DNA of 54,878 nucleotides from Pseudomonadota bacterium (lineage in GTDB: Bacteria > Pseudomonadota > Alphaproteobacteria > Caulobacterales > Caulobacteraceae), in contig CAUJHW010000182.1 in NCBI GenBank assembly GCA_963205005.1, positions 1 through 54,878 on the forward strand, read 5' to 3'. Under the pieces are notes generated by a model. It saw only the letters and a program-made list of their open reading frames with translations, had not been told where the DNA came from and made no database searches. Positions 42,169-51,100 of this stretch are shown in pieces; position 1 is the first letter of the stretch, and each line of letters starts with the position of its first letter. A program made the position numbers and the translations under genes.

Positions 42169-43217
42169 ATGCTCCCAGAGATCGAGATCGCCGGCCGGAA
42201 GATCGGGCCCGACCATCCGCCCTATGTGATCTGCGAGCTTTCCGGGAACCACAACGGTAGCTTGGACCGCGCCCTGACCATGATTGACGCCGCCGCCGAC
42301 ACGGGCTGCGATGCGATCAAGATCCAGACCTACACCGCCGACACCATCACCATGGACGTCGACCGTCCGGAGTTCCGCATCCACGGTGGCCTGTGGGACG
42401 GCCGCAGCCTCTACGAGCTCTATCAGGAGGCGCAGACCCCCTTCGAATGGCACGCCGCCCTCTTCGAGCGCGCCGCGCGTCGCGGGGTGACGCTGTTCTC
42501 CAGTCCCTTCGACGAGACGGCGGTGGACCTGCTGACGCTCTGGACGCGCCGGCCTTCAAGATTGCCTCGTTCGAGGCCGTCGACCTGCCGCTGATCCGCT
42601 ATGCCGCGGCCCGGGGCAACCCGCTGATCATCTCCACCGGCAAGGCGAACCTGGCCGAGATCGGCGCGGCGCGCGACGCCGCCCTGGCGGGCGGAGCGCC
42701 GGGCGTGGTGCTGCTGCACTGCGTCTCGAGTTACCCAGCCACCTTCGCCGACGCCAACGTGCGCACTGTGCCCGACATGGCCGGGCGCTTCGGCTGCCCG
42801 GTCGGGCTGTCGGACCACACCCCGGGCACGGCCGCCTCGGTGGCCGCCGTCGCCATGGGCGCGTGCGTGATCGAGAAGCATTTCACCCTGGCCCGCGCCG
42901 ACGGCGGACCGGACGCGGCCTTCAGCCTGGAGCCTGCCGAGTTCCGGGCTCTGGTGGATGACACCCGCTCCGCGTGGTCCGCCCTCGGCCACGCGCACTA
43001 CGATGTTCTGGGGTCCGAGCGCGGGTCGCTGCAGTTCCGCCGGTCTCTCTATGTCGCCGCCGACGTGAAGGCGGGCGAGCCGCTCACCCGCGCCAATGTG
43101 CGCTCGATCCGGCCCGGAAACGGCCTGGCGCCGGTGCATCTCGATGAGGTCCTGGGCCGCAGGGCGATCCGGGACCTGGCGCACGGGGAACCCCTGGCCT
43201 GGGACATGCTGGGCTGA
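42169..43217 (+). pseudogene. pseI: Pseudaminic acid synthase-like gene (pseI/neuB) with a frameshift
   Basis: The intact reading would give about 350 residues of an N-acetylneuraminate/pseudaminate synthase with C-terminal SAF domain, condensing a 6-deoxy sugar with phosphoenolpyruvate. The N-terminal frame runs from 42169 ([45 protein letters not shown]) and shifts after about residue 124. The remainder ([22 protein letters not shown] to WDMLG) continues in the -1 frame from about 42540. Adding one base in GCTCTGGACG restores ...[12 protein letters not shown]. It is a one-base deletion or an assembly error. pseG lies nearby, which favours PseI over NeuB. Confidence 0.8.
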
Positions 43218-43292
43218 ACCTGTTGTTCATGCCGTAAAGGCAGGGCTTGCAGCGGTCGTTGGCGCGCTGTCTATTATCAACGATAACCTATC

Positions 43293-43306
43293 TTGATTTC
43301 GATCAA
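43293..43306 (+). promoter_or_regulatory. Perfect FNR/FixK box upstream of the monooxygenase
   Basis: TTGAT-TTCG-ATCAA matches the FNR/FixK consensus TTGAT-N4-ATCAA at every defined base. It lies 53 nt upstream of GTG 43360. It implies control by oxygen limitation. Activation or repression depends on the distance to the unknown transcription start. Confidence 0.65.
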
Positions 43307-43359
43307 GGCGTTTCAGCGCGAGGCCACGACACTCGCGTCAAAGAACATCGGAGGATCCC

Positions 43360-44889
43360 GTGAGCCCTGCATCCCTGGCGACGGCGGACACGTCCGCGAA
43401 GACCGAACATTTCGACGTCCTGATCGTGGGCGCCGGCATCTCGGGCGTGGGCGGCGCCTATCACCTGCAACAGCAGTGCCCCGGCAAAAGCTATGTCGTC
43501 CTGGAGGCCCTGGAGGGCTTCGGCGGCACTTGGCTGGCCCACAAGTATCCGGGGGTCCGCTCCGACAGCGACCTCTACACCTTCGGCTACCGGTTCAAGC
43601 CCTGGGTCGGTCCGCCGATCGCCACCGCCCAGGAAATTCTCACCTACATGAACGAGGTGATCGAAGAGAACGACCTCGGCCGCCACATCCGCTACGGCCA
43701 CAAGATCACCAACGCCGAGTGGTCCAGCAAGGACAACCTCTGGACCATCCAGGCGACCCGAACGGCCACCGGCGAGACCCTGACGTTCACTGCCAACTTC
43801 CTGTGGATGTGCCAGGGCTACTATCGCCAGAACGACGGCTATACGCCGGAGTGGCCGGGCATGGACAAGTACCAGGGCCAGATCGTCCATCCGCAGAACT
43901 GGCCGGAAGACATCGAGCTCAAGGGCAAGAAGGTATTGATGATCGGCTCGGGCGCCACGGCGGCGACCGTGCTGCCGGCCATCGCTGGTGAGTGCGATCA
44001 CGTCACGCTCCTGCAGCGCTCGCCCACCTACTTCATCCCGGGCCGCAACGAGAACGAACTCGCCGACACCCTGCGGGTTCTGAAGATCGACGAGACCTGG
44101 ATCCACGAGATCGTCCGCCGCAAGATCCTGCACGATCAGGACCTCTTCACCCGGCGCGCCTTCGAGGAGCCGGAAACCGTCAAGCAGGAACTGCTGGCCG
44201 GCGTCACCGCCTTCGTCGGACCGGAGGTGGTGAAAGAGCACTTCACGCCGACCTACCGTCCCTGGCGCCAGCGGATCGCCTTCGTGCCGGACGGCGACAT
44301 CTTCCAGGCTGTCGGCAAGGGCCAGGCCTCGGTGGTGACCGACGAGATCGACCACTTCACCGAGACCGGCGTGGTCCTGAAGTCGGGCAAGGCGCTCGAC
44401 GCCGACATCGTCATCAGCGCCACGGGCTTCAAGCTGAATGTGCTCGGCGACATCGACTTCGTCATCGACGGCAAGCCGCTGAACTTCGCCGATACGGTGA
44501 CCTATCGCGGGATGATGTTCACCGGCGTGCCCAACATGGTCTGGGTGTTCGGCTACTTCCGCGCCAGCTGGACGCTGCGGGCGGACCTGATCGGCGACTT
44601 CGTCTGCCGTCTGCTCAACCACATGGACGAGAAGGGCGCCCGCAAGGTCGAGGTGGCGCTGCGGAACGAGGACATGGAGATGCTCCTCTCGCCCTGGATC
44701 GATCCGGAGAACTTCAACCCTGGCTACCTGATGCGCGGCATGCACCTGCTGCCCAAGGCCGGCAACAAGCCGGAATGGCGTCACAGTCAGGACTACTGGA
44801 AGGAAAAGGACGAACTGCCGCAGATCGACCTCGACGACGCGGCGTTCATCTACGGCGGCCGGCCGGTCGCCGGGTCCAAGGCCGCCTGA
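43360..44889 (+). CDS. Baeyer-Villiger-type flavin monooxygenase (EtaA-like)
   Basis: A 509-residue class B flavoprotein monooxygenase that would insert oxygen into ketones using NADPH and O2. FAD motif is VLIVGAGISGVGGAYHL, followed by FGGTWLAHKYPGVRSDSDLYTFGY, which is typical of BVMOs such as EtaA. The NADPH motif is VLMIGSGATAATVLPAI, and VISATGFKL is the late ATG motif. The start is GTG 43360 with GGAGG at 43350-43354. It stands between pseI-like and pseG genes though it is not part of that pathway. Confidence 0.9.
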   Translation: MSPASLATADTSAKTEHFDVLIVGAGISGVGGAYHLQQQCPGKSYVVLEALEGFGGTWLAHKYPGVRSDSDLYTFGYRFKPWVGPPIATAQEILTYMNEVIEENDLGRHIRYGHKITNAEWSSKDNLWTIQATRTATGETLTFTANFLWMCQGYYRQNDGYTPEWPGMDKYQGQIVHPQNWPEDIELKGKKVLMIGSGATAATVLPAIAGECDHVTLLQRSPTYFIPGRNENELADTLRVLKIDETWIHEIVRRKILHDQDLFTRRAFEEPETVKQELLAGVTAFVGPEVVKEHFTPTYRPWRQRIAFVPDGDIFQAVGKGQASVVTDEIDHFTETGVVLKSGKALDADIVISATGFKLNVLGDIDFVIDGKPLNFADTVTYRGMMFTGVPNMVWVFGYFRASWTLRADLIGDFVCRLLNHMDEKGARKVEVALRNEDMEMLLSPWIDPENFNPGYLMRGMHLLPKAGNKPEWRHSQDYWKEKDELPQIDLDDAAFIYGGRPVAGSKAA

Positions 44890-44922
44890 CGACAGGGCCG
44901 TTTCCCGGGCCGTCGCCGCGGC

Positions 44923-45939
44923 TTACCCCCGCGAGGCGATGATCCGGAGAAGCGCCTCGGCTGTCCGCCCGGCGCCGAGCCCGTCGCAGATCTCGGCGCT
45001 GCGCGCGGCAAGGTCCCGGCGGGCATCGGTGTCGCGCAGCAGCTTCAACAGCGCCCGGTCGAAGGCCGCCTCGAAATCCGGCTGGGCGATGTCCACCACC
45101 AGGGCTGCGCCGCGCTCGGCCAGCGCCCGGGCGGCGGGACGCTGGTTGTCGGCCAGCACCACCATCACTGAAGGCAGGCCCAGGACACAGCGCTCCCAGG
45201 TCGAAGACCCTGGCGCGCCGATGCCGATGTCGGCCTCGGCGGTCAGCCGCGCCATGTGCGGCGTGTCCACGTGCAGCATCAGCCGGGGGTCGCGCCGGGC
45301 CACCTTGGTCAGTCCGGCGAGGCTCTCTGCGGCGCCGCCGAGGACAATGTCGATGCCCGTGTCGTTCAGGCGCGGGCGCACGCGCTCCACGATGCGGGCC
45401 GTGATCCCGCCCACATCGGTCAGGCCCATGGCGATCAGCACCCGCTGCACCGGCTCGCCCCGCCAGGCCAGGGCCGGTCCGCGCAGGGCCGCGAACTCCG
45501 GGCGCACGGCGGCGAAGGCCGGGCCGAGCAGGAGGCGGGCGGTCTCGGGTGTAAGGCCCAGATAGTCCTCGGCCTTCCGCTCCGGGCCTGCGTCAACGAC
45601 GACGTCGGCGCCCAGCGGCCGGTCGGCCAGGTCGTCCACCACCAGGACGGGACGACCCTGGGCCATGGCGCGGTGGTCGGGCTCGGACAGGCCATAGTGA
45701 TCGAAGACGATGGCGTCGAAGCTCTCGCGCGCCACCGCGGAGGCCTGGTCCTCGGCGAGGATCCGCGCTGTTTCCGGTGCGAAGGCGTCGAGCAGGGGGC
45801 CGAGCGCCGGCGGTCCGACGAAGGCGTGGCTGGCGCCCTGCGCCGCAAGCGCCCGCGCCAGCGTCAGGGATCGCATCGCATGCCCGCCCCCCACGGCGGG
45901 GCCAGCGTCGACGACAAACAGGATCTTCGGTCCGCTCAT
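44923..45939 (-). CDS. pseG: UDP-2,4-diacetamido-2,4,6-trideoxy-beta-L-altropyranose hydrolase
   Basis: PseG removes UDP from the altropyranose intermediate in CMP-pseudaminic acid synthesis. The 338-residue GT-B-type protein has the N-terminal GGGHAMRSLTLARAL with the catalytic His, DHYGLSEPDHRA, VLIAMGLTDVGG and the nucleotide-binding GAPGSSTWERCVLGLPS. GAGGGG lies before ATG 45939. Its product would feed the pseI-like enzyme encoded upstream on the other strand. Confidence 0.9.
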   Translation of the reverse strand: MSGPKILFVVDAGPAVGGGHAMRSLTLARALAAQGASHAFVGPPALGPLLDAFAPETARILAEDQASAVARESFDAIVFDHYGLSEPDHRAMAQGRPVLVVDDLADRPLGADVVVDAGPERKAEDYLGLTPETARLLLGPAFAAVRPEFAALRGPALAWRGEPVQRVLIAMGLTDVGGITARIVERVRPRLNDTGIDIVLGGAAESLAGLTKVARRDPRLMLHVDTPHMARLTAEADIGIGAPGSSTWERCVLGLPSVMVVLADNQRPAARALAERGAALVVDIAQPDFEAAFDRALLKLLRDTDARRDLAARSAEICDGLGAGRTAEALLRIIASRG

Positions 45940-46047
45940 GCCCCTCGTTCGCTCCCGAAGTAGGCGCTATCGGGGCGGCGGGCGGTGTCCGTCAGGTCCG
46001 GGAGGTCGGCGAAGATCATCAGGTCCCTGAATGAGCCGATGCGCCCC

Positions 46048-46078
46048 AAAAGCAAAGGGCCGCCCCGAAGGGCGGCCC
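46048..46078 (-). terminator. Intrinsic terminator of the RTX gene
   Basis: On the minus strand GGGCCGCCC-TTCG-GGGCGGCCC is a perfect 9-bp stem with a UUCG loop followed by UUUGCUUUU. It ends the RTX protein transcript about 26 nt after its stop. Confidence 0.9.
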
Positions 46079-46103
46079 AGGCAGTCTGCAGTCTCGTTTC
46101 GGC

Positions 46104-48629
46104 CTAGATGAAGTTGCCGAAGCCGATGGTGGACAGGTCGGCCACGCCCGTCAGGACGATCGCTTGGTCTGCCGTGCCGTCGCCGTTGAGGTCGACGAAC
46201 ACCGCCACGTCCGCGCCGATGTCGTAGGCGGTGTAGAGCACGGTGCCGTCCATCGCCGTGTTGGCGGCGGCGAGCGCGGCGGCGAAGTCGGCGACCGTGG
46301 CCTCGACGTAGTTCGTTCCGGTGCCCGCCACCTGGGCGAAGTCGAAGAAGTCCGCTGCGGCGAAGTCGGTGATGCTGTCGCACACCACCGCCGTGGCCAG
46401 GCCGGTGTCGCCGCTGGCGAAGACGAAGGTGTCCGCGCCCGCGCCGCCGGTGAGCTGGTCGACGCCCGCGCCGCCGGTGATGGTATCGGTCCCGGCATCG
46501 CCGTCGATGGTGTCGGTTCCGCCCGTCGCCGAGAGCACGTCAGCCCCGCCGCCGCCGTTGACGGAGTCGTTGCCGGCGCCGGTATTGACCGTGTCCGTGC
46601 CGCCGCCCATGGCGATGCTGTTGTTGCCCGCCGTGTCGGTGACCAGGTTGGCCCCGCCGGTGTCGGTGACCGTGTCGCTGCCGGTGGACAGGGTGATCGT
46701 GTCGTTGCCGGTCCCGACCGTGATCTGGTTGGCGCCGCCCGTGTCGGAGATGACGTTGTTGCCGTCGCCGCCGTTGATGGTGTCCGCGCCCAGCCCCGAC
46801 GTGATCGAGTCGGCTCCGGCGTCGGCGGTGACGACGTTAGCGCCTTCGCCGGCCGCGATGCTGTTGACGCCGCCCGCGTCGGTGATGGTGTCGTCGCCCG
46901 CGCCGCCGGTCAGGGTGTCCGAACCGGTGCCCGAGGAGATCGAGTCGTTGCCGTTGCTGACGTCGACGATGGAGTCGACCGTGCTGGCCGAGCCGTTGAC
47001 GGTGTCGTTGTCATCACCCGAGGTGACCGCGCCCCGGCCCGTGTAGGTGATGCTGTCGGCGCCCGCGCCGGTGGCGATGATGTCGAGGCCGCCGCCGGTG
47101 CTGACGGTGTCGGCGCCGCTGCCGCTGGAGACGGTGTCGTTGCCGCCCGTGAGCGTGATGCTGTCGTCGCCCGTGCCCGAGGTGACGCTGTTGTTGCCTG
47201 CGCCGCCGGTGATGACGTTGGCGCCTTCACCGCCGTCGATGGTGTCGTTGCCGCCGGCCGCCGCGATGCTGTCCGCGCCCGCGCCGCCGCTGAGGATGTT
47301 GTTCCCCGCCGCGCCATCGAGGGTGTCGTCGCCGTCGCCGCCATTGACGGTGTCCGCGCCGCCGCCCGTCACCACCGTGTCCGCGCCGCCGCCCGAGTTG
47401 ACGGTCGCGGCGGTGGTCAGGCCGGTGATCGAGTCAGCGCCGGTTCCGGTGTTGATCGTGCCGCCGCCGGCCGCGCTGATCACATTGGCGCCGTTGCCGC
47501 CGTCGATGCTGTTCGTGCCGCCGGTGTCGGTGAGGGTGTCGTCGCCCTCGCCGAGGCTGATGTTGTCGGCCCCCGTGGCGGTGGTGACGACGTCGGCGCC
47601 GGCGCCGGCCGTGATGGTGTTGTCGCCGCCGGTGTCGGTCAGGGTGTCGTTGCCGTCGCTCAGCGAGACGACGTCGCCGTCGACGCCGGAGCTGACCGTG
47701 TCGTTGCCTGCGCCGCCTTCGACGGTGTTGGCGCCGTCGCCCGCGGTGATCGTGTCGTTCTCGGTCCCGCCGTCGATGCTGTCGGCGGCCACGCCGGCGA
47801 TGACGATGTCGTTGCCCGCACCGAGGGTGATGCTGTTGGCGCCGTTGCCCGCCGCGATGGTGTCGTCACCGCCGCCGCCGGCGATGGTGTCGTTGCCGGT
47901 GGTGGTGACGATGGTGTCCGCGCCTTCGCCGCCGTCGACATTGTCGAGGCCACCGCCGCCGGTGAGGCTGTCGGAGCCGTCCTGGCCGCCGAGCGTGTCG
48001 TCGCCGGTGGTCCCGAGGAGGGTGTCGTCCCCGAGATTGCCCAGCATGAAGTCGTTACCGCCGAAGCCGACGATGGTGTCATTGCCCTGGCCGCCCAGGA
48101 TCAGGTCGGCGTTGGTGCTGCCGGTGATCGAGTCGTCGCCGAGGTTGCCCTGGGCGAACTGGATCACCGCGGAGCTGGTCGCGCCGCCGAGGTCGATGGT
48201 GTCGTTGTCGCGGCCGCCGTAGATCACGTCGTCGCCGGAGCCGCCGTTCAGCGAGTCGTCGCCCTGGTTGCCCTGCAGAACGTCCGCGCCGCCGACGCCC
48301 TGGAGGGTGTCGTTGCCGGCGCCGCCATACAGGCCGTCACGGCCCGCGGTGCCCGACTGGTTGTCGTTTCCGGTCGTGCCCGCGTACAGCAGCGAGCCGT
48401 CCGAGAAGGTCGCGTCGGTCTCGCCGCGGAAGCCGCCCGGATCGTTGAACGTCACCGCCTTGAACGGCGCGCCCAGGGTGATGAAGTCCGGCGTGGTCGC
48501 GGTGAACGGGATGAACGACACCGAAACCTGCGAGGCTGTCAGCCCAGGGGTCGTGAAGACCAGCACGTCCGACGGTGTGTACGACAGCGCCTGAGCGGCC
48601 GTGATGTCTTCAAAGAAGTAAATCGCCAC
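46104..48629 (-). CDS. Large RTX-repeat (hemolysin-type calcium-binding) protein
   Basis: An 841-residue acidic, Gly/Asp/Asn/Thr-rich protein. After a 90-residue N-terminal part (MAIYFFEDITAAQALSY) come dozens of nonapeptide-like repeats of the form GGxGxDxUx (GGAGNDTLQG, GGSGDDVIYGG), some degraded to NGANxI/GTGxDxI types. The C-terminal about 110 residues (SITDFAAADFFDF...STIGFGNFI) look like the uncleaved secretion signal used by type I systems. It is likely exported and may coat the cell surface or act as an adhesin. One cysteine (near residue 750) is unusual. No type I secretion genes are adjacent. Confidence 0.92.
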   Translation of the reverse strand: MAIYFFEDITAAQALSYTPSDVLVFTTPGLTASQVSVSFIPFTATTPDFITLGAPFKAVTFNDPGGFRGETDATFSDGSLLYAGTTGNDNQSGTAGRDGLYGGAGNDTLQGVGGADVLQGNQGDDSLNGGSGDDVIYGGRDNDTIDLGGATSSAVIQFAQGNLGDDSITGSTNADLILGGQGNDTIVGFGGNDFMLGNLGDDTLLGTTGDDTLGGQDGSDSLTGGGGLDNVDGGEGADTIVTTTGNDTIAGGGGDDTIAAGNGANSITLGAGNDIVIAGVAADSIDGGTENDTITAGDGANTVEGGAGNDTVSSGVDGDVVSLSDGNDTLTDTGGDNTITAGAGADVVTTATGADNISLGEGDDTLTDTGGTNSIDGGNGANVISAAGGGTINTGTGADSITGLTTAATVNSGGGADTVVTGGGADTVNGGDGDDTLDGAAGNNILSGGAGADSIAAAGGNDTIDGGEGANVITGGAGNNSVTSGTGDDSITLTGGNDTVSSGSGADTVSTGGGLDIIATGAGADSITYTGRGAVTSGDDNDTVNGSASTVDSIVDVSNGNDSISSGTGSDTLTGGAGDDTITDAGGVNSIAAGEGANVVTADAGADSITSGLGADTINGGDGNNVISDTGGANQITVGTGNDTITLSTGSDTVTDTGGANLVTDTAGNNSIAMGGGTDTVNTGAGNDSVNGGGGADVLSATGGTDTIDGDAGTDTITGGAGVDQLTGGAGADTFVFASGDTGLATAVVCDSITDFAAADFFDFAQVAGTGTNYVEATVADFAAALAAANTAMDGTVLYTAYDIGADVAVFVDLNGDGTADQAIVLTGVADLSTIGFGNFI

Positions 48630-48645
48630 AGTGCGACCCCCATGC

Positions 48646-48698
48646 GAATCAGTTTGAGTCCCTTAGCCGGGAGCGTACTCACAATTCCTTAGCTAAGG
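48646..48698 (-). promoter_or_regulatory. RTX promoter region: two GANTC sites and a 12-bp palindrome
   Basis: GAATC (48646-48650) and GAGTC (48656-48660) are candidate CcrM methylation sites 10 bp apart. The palindrome CCTTAGCTAAGG (48687-48698) lies 57 nt before the RTX start, and a half-copy CCTTAGC lies at 48661-48667. Together they suggest a regulated surface-protein promoter. No clear -10/-35 pair is assigned. Confidence 0.4.
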
Positions 48699-48757
48699 TT
48701 ACCGTGCGGGGCGAACCCGGCAAGAAACCATTGCTTTCGGTTGAGTTTCTTCGCCGA

Positions 48758-49729
48758 TCATGACGACCCATCGTATCGGCGCAACAGTTCCTTTGCCGCA
48801 CCGTCGGTTTCCGTGAGCGGGGGATAGGATTTCGCCGTCAGCGCGCCTTCGAACGGGCGCGCGATGCCACGCTCGCGCAGGTCGAGGTGGAAATGCGCCA
48901 GCTTCGCGCTGTGGCCCGGCATGGCGAGGGTGAAGATCGGCGTTCCGGTCGCCGCGGCGTCAGTGGCCAGGTTGGTGGAGTCCTCGGTCACCAGGATCGC
49001 GTCCGCGCCCGCCAGGAAGGCGAAGTAGGGATTGTCGCCGGTTCCGTCCCAGATGGTTCCGGGAAGATGGGCCAGGGCCGCCGTCAGCGCCGCGCGGGCG
49101 GGGGCGGGCGTGCGGCGGGTGAAGCTGACCATCACCGATCCGCCGGCGGCCTCGACGGCGGCGGCGATCTGGCGACCCATGGCGACCGCCCGGTCCTGGG
49201 GAAGGTCGTGGGCCTTGGACCTGCCGCCGACAATCACCGCCACGCGCGGGTGGGGCAGCGGGGCCAGGAGGTCGTGGAACCGGGCCAGGTCGACGCTGAG
49301 CCGCTCCGGGCTGACCCGGTTGGGCGCGCCGGTGATCGGGAACACGTTGGGGCCGGTCAGGCCGTCATGCCGGGGCGGTATCACCAGGTCGAAGCGGTCC
49401 AGCGGCGCGCGCGGATCCTGGACCTGGACCACGAAGGTCTGGCCCTCTGACCATTTCAGCATGCGGGTCGACAGGGGCAGCGTGGCGCGCCCGGCGGCGA
49501 TCCAGATGTGGGGGTAGGGCGGCTCGATGGGGTCGCCGGTCCGCGCCGACGGCGGGATGAGCTGCCAGGGCAGCCGTCCGAGGCCGGACTTCCAGCCGAT
49601 GCGCTTGATCGCGATGTGAGCAGGCCGCAGGCGCGCGATCGCTTCGGCGAGACCCAGGGCCTGGGCCTCAATGCCGGCGCGGCCGTCCGATACGGCCCAG
49701 ATCCTCAGGGGACGCGCCGGCTTGGCCAT
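48758..49729 (-). CDS. ELM1/DUF1022 family protein
   Basis: A 323-residue protein of the mitochondrial-fission ELM1-like family: WAVSDGRAGIEAQALGLAEAI at the start, VQVQDPRAPLDRFDLVIPPRHD in the middle, and VTEDSTNLATDAAATGTPIFTL near the end. The fold is GT-B-like and the bacterial role is unknown. It begins 10 nt after the greA stop, so the two are likely co-transcribed. Confidence 0.88.
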   Translation of the reverse strand: MAKPARPLRIWAVSDGRAGIEAQALGLAEAIARLRPAHIAIKRIGWKSGLGRLPWQLIPPSARTGDPIEPPYPHIWIAAGRATLPLSTRMLKWSEGQTFVVQVQDPRAPLDRFDLVIPPRHDGLTGPNVFPITGAPNRVSPERLSVDLARFHDLLAPLPHPRVAVIVGGRSKAHDLPQDRAVAMGRQIAAAVEAAGGSVMVSFTRRTPAPARAALTAALAHLPGTIWDGTGDNPYFAFLAGADAILVTEDSTNLATDAAATGTPIFTLAMPGHSAKLAHFHLDLRERGIARPFEGALTAKSYPPLTETDGAAKELLRRYDGSS

Positions 49730-49739
49730 CGTGGGTGGC

Positions 49740-50213
49740 TCAGACCCACTCCACCTTGGTGATCTCGTAGGCCTTGACGCCGCCGGGGGTGTTCACCTCG
49801 ACCACGTCGCCGCTTTCCTTGCCGATGATCGCACGGGCGATCGGCGAGGTGATCGAGACGCGGCCGCGCTTCACATCGGCCTCGTGCTCGCCGACGATCT
49901 GGTAGCGGGCCTCTTCCTCGGTGTCCTCGTCGATCACCGAAACCGTGGCGCCGAACTTCACCTGGCTGCCGGACAGCTTCGAGACGTCGATGACCTGGGC
50001 GCGGGCCATCTTGTCCTCGATCTCGGCGATCTGGCCCTCGATCCAGCCCTGCCGGTCCTTGGCGGCGTGGTACTCGGCGTTTTCCGACAGGTCGCCGTGC
50101 AGACGCGCCTCGGCGATGGCGCCGATCACAGCCGGACGTTCCACCGTCTTCAAACGCTTCAGTTCGTCGTCGAGGGCCTTGTAGCCCTCGCCGGTCATCG
50201 GGACTTTTTCCAT
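49740..50213 (-). CDS. greA: Transcription elongation factor GreA
   Basis: GreA rescues backtracked RNA polymerase by stimulating transcript cleavage. The 157-residue protein has the usual N-terminal coiled coil with the acidic tip [14 protein letters not shown] and the C-terminal globular domain ending near ITKVEWV. Length and motifs are canonical. There is no clear Shine-Dalgarno before ATG 50213. The 236-nt region upstream holds no other gene. Confidence 0.96.
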   Translation of the reverse strand: MEKVPMTGEGYKALDDELKRLKTVERPAVIGAIAEARLHGDLSENAEYHAAKDRQGWIEGQIAEIEDKMARAQVIDVSKLSGSQVKFGATVSVIDEDTEEEARYQIVGEHEADVKRGRVSITSPIARAIIGKESGDVVEVNTPGGVKAYEITKVEWV

Positions 50214-50420
50214 CGTAACTCGAAGTTCGCCCTAGGTGTGATCCCCAACCACGGCTGCTGGCGCGAGCTAGCCGGGGGCAGAGATGATAGGATTGTGCGC
50301 CGCAAAAATCAAGGGCGCCGGTCCGTAAGCCCCGAGGGGCGCACTGGTTCCGGCCTGCACGTCGTCGCCCTGGCGTTCGAAGCGCGTGCGGCGGCTGGCT
50401 GAGGTCCGCAATGACGCAGC

Positions 50421-50450
50421 TCATCCCGGCGAATGCCGGGACCTGGATCT
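50421..50450. repeat. Short palindromic dispersed repeat
   Basis: TCATCCCGGCGAATGCCGGG followed by ACCTGGATCT holds the stem CCCGGC-GAAT-GCCGGG. Units like this are widespread between genes in Caulobacterales and other alphaproteobacteria. It ends at the 3' end of the CMD-like gene and may act as a terminator. A degenerate inverse copy is at 29375-29396. Confidence 0.55.
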
Positions 50451-51076
50451 CAAGGCTGGATCTTCAGGTCGGGCAGGGGCAGGGCGCCGTCGGGCGGGGT
50501 CGGCACCCGGGCGACGTTCAGGGTCATCGACACCAGGTCGTAGTAGCCGCTCAGCGCGATCAGATCGACGACGCCCTGTTCGCCCAGCAGCTTGAGGGCC
50601 GCAGCATAGGTGGCGTCACTCACGGCCTTGTCGCGGCGAAGCTCGGTGCAGAAGTCGTAGACCACGGCCTCGTCGGCCGACATGGCGACCGGCCGCTTGC
50701 CCAGGGCCAGATCGGCGGCCACGGCGGGCGCAAGTCCCGCCTCCAGCGCCAGCGGATAGTGGGCGTACCACTCGTACCTGGCGTTCCAGGCGCGCGCCGT
50801 GATCAGGATCGCGAACTCGTTCAGCCTGCGCGGCACGCTGGATCCGAAGCGGATGTGTTCGCCCACCTGCTGCAGGCGGTCGGCCAGGTCGGGGCTGCGG
50901 AGCCAGGCGTTGAACGGTCCGCCCAGTGACTTGCGGGGCCCGGAGACGATCTTGTCGGCCACAGCCTTCTGCGCCGGGGTCATGGCCTCGGGTGACAGGA
51001 CCGGGAACCGCTCCGCCGCATTCGCCGCCGTGCTCATGAGCACCCCCGCCAACACCATCCCGACCCCGATGCGCAT
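50450..51076 (-). CDS. Exported carboxymuconolactone decarboxylase-like protein
   Basis: A 208-residue all-helical protein of the CMD/AhpD superfamily, with LRSPDLADRLQQVGEHIRF, LNEFAILITARAWNARYEWYAHYPLA, and SGYYDLVSMTLNVARV. The redox CxxC of AhpD is absent. A signal peptide (MRIGVGMVLAGVLMSTAANA) predicts export, which is uncommon for the fold. GGAGAG precedes the ATG. Activity unknown. Confidence 0.85.
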   Translation of the reverse strand: MRIGVGMVLAGVLMSTAANAAERFPVLSPEAMTPAQKAVADKIVSGPRKSLGGPFNAWLRSPDLADRLQQVGEHIRFGSSVPRRLNEFAILITARAWNARYEWYAHYPLALEAGLAPAVAADLALGKRPVAMSADEAVVYDFCTELRRDKAVSDATYAAALKLLGEQGVVDLIALSGYYDLVSMTLNVARVPTPPDGALPLPDLKIQP

Positions 51077-51100
51077 GTCGCTCTCCGTCGTGCGCCCGGA

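Noticed and set aside
42530..42550. Programmed ribosomal frameshift in the pseI-like gene
   Set aside because: No slippery heptamer, no downstream pseudoknot apparent, and this family is not known to use frameshifting; a one-base indel is simpler.
46104..48629. CRISPR array or tandem DNA repeat
   Set aside because: The repeated DNA is in-frame coding for RTX nonapeptides, without regular spacers.
46164..48692. 842-residue frame antisense to the RTX protein
   Set aside because: It is the complement of the tandem repeats (Val/Ala/Gly/Asp periodicity) with no start signal; the RTX frame has a terminator and a secretion domain.
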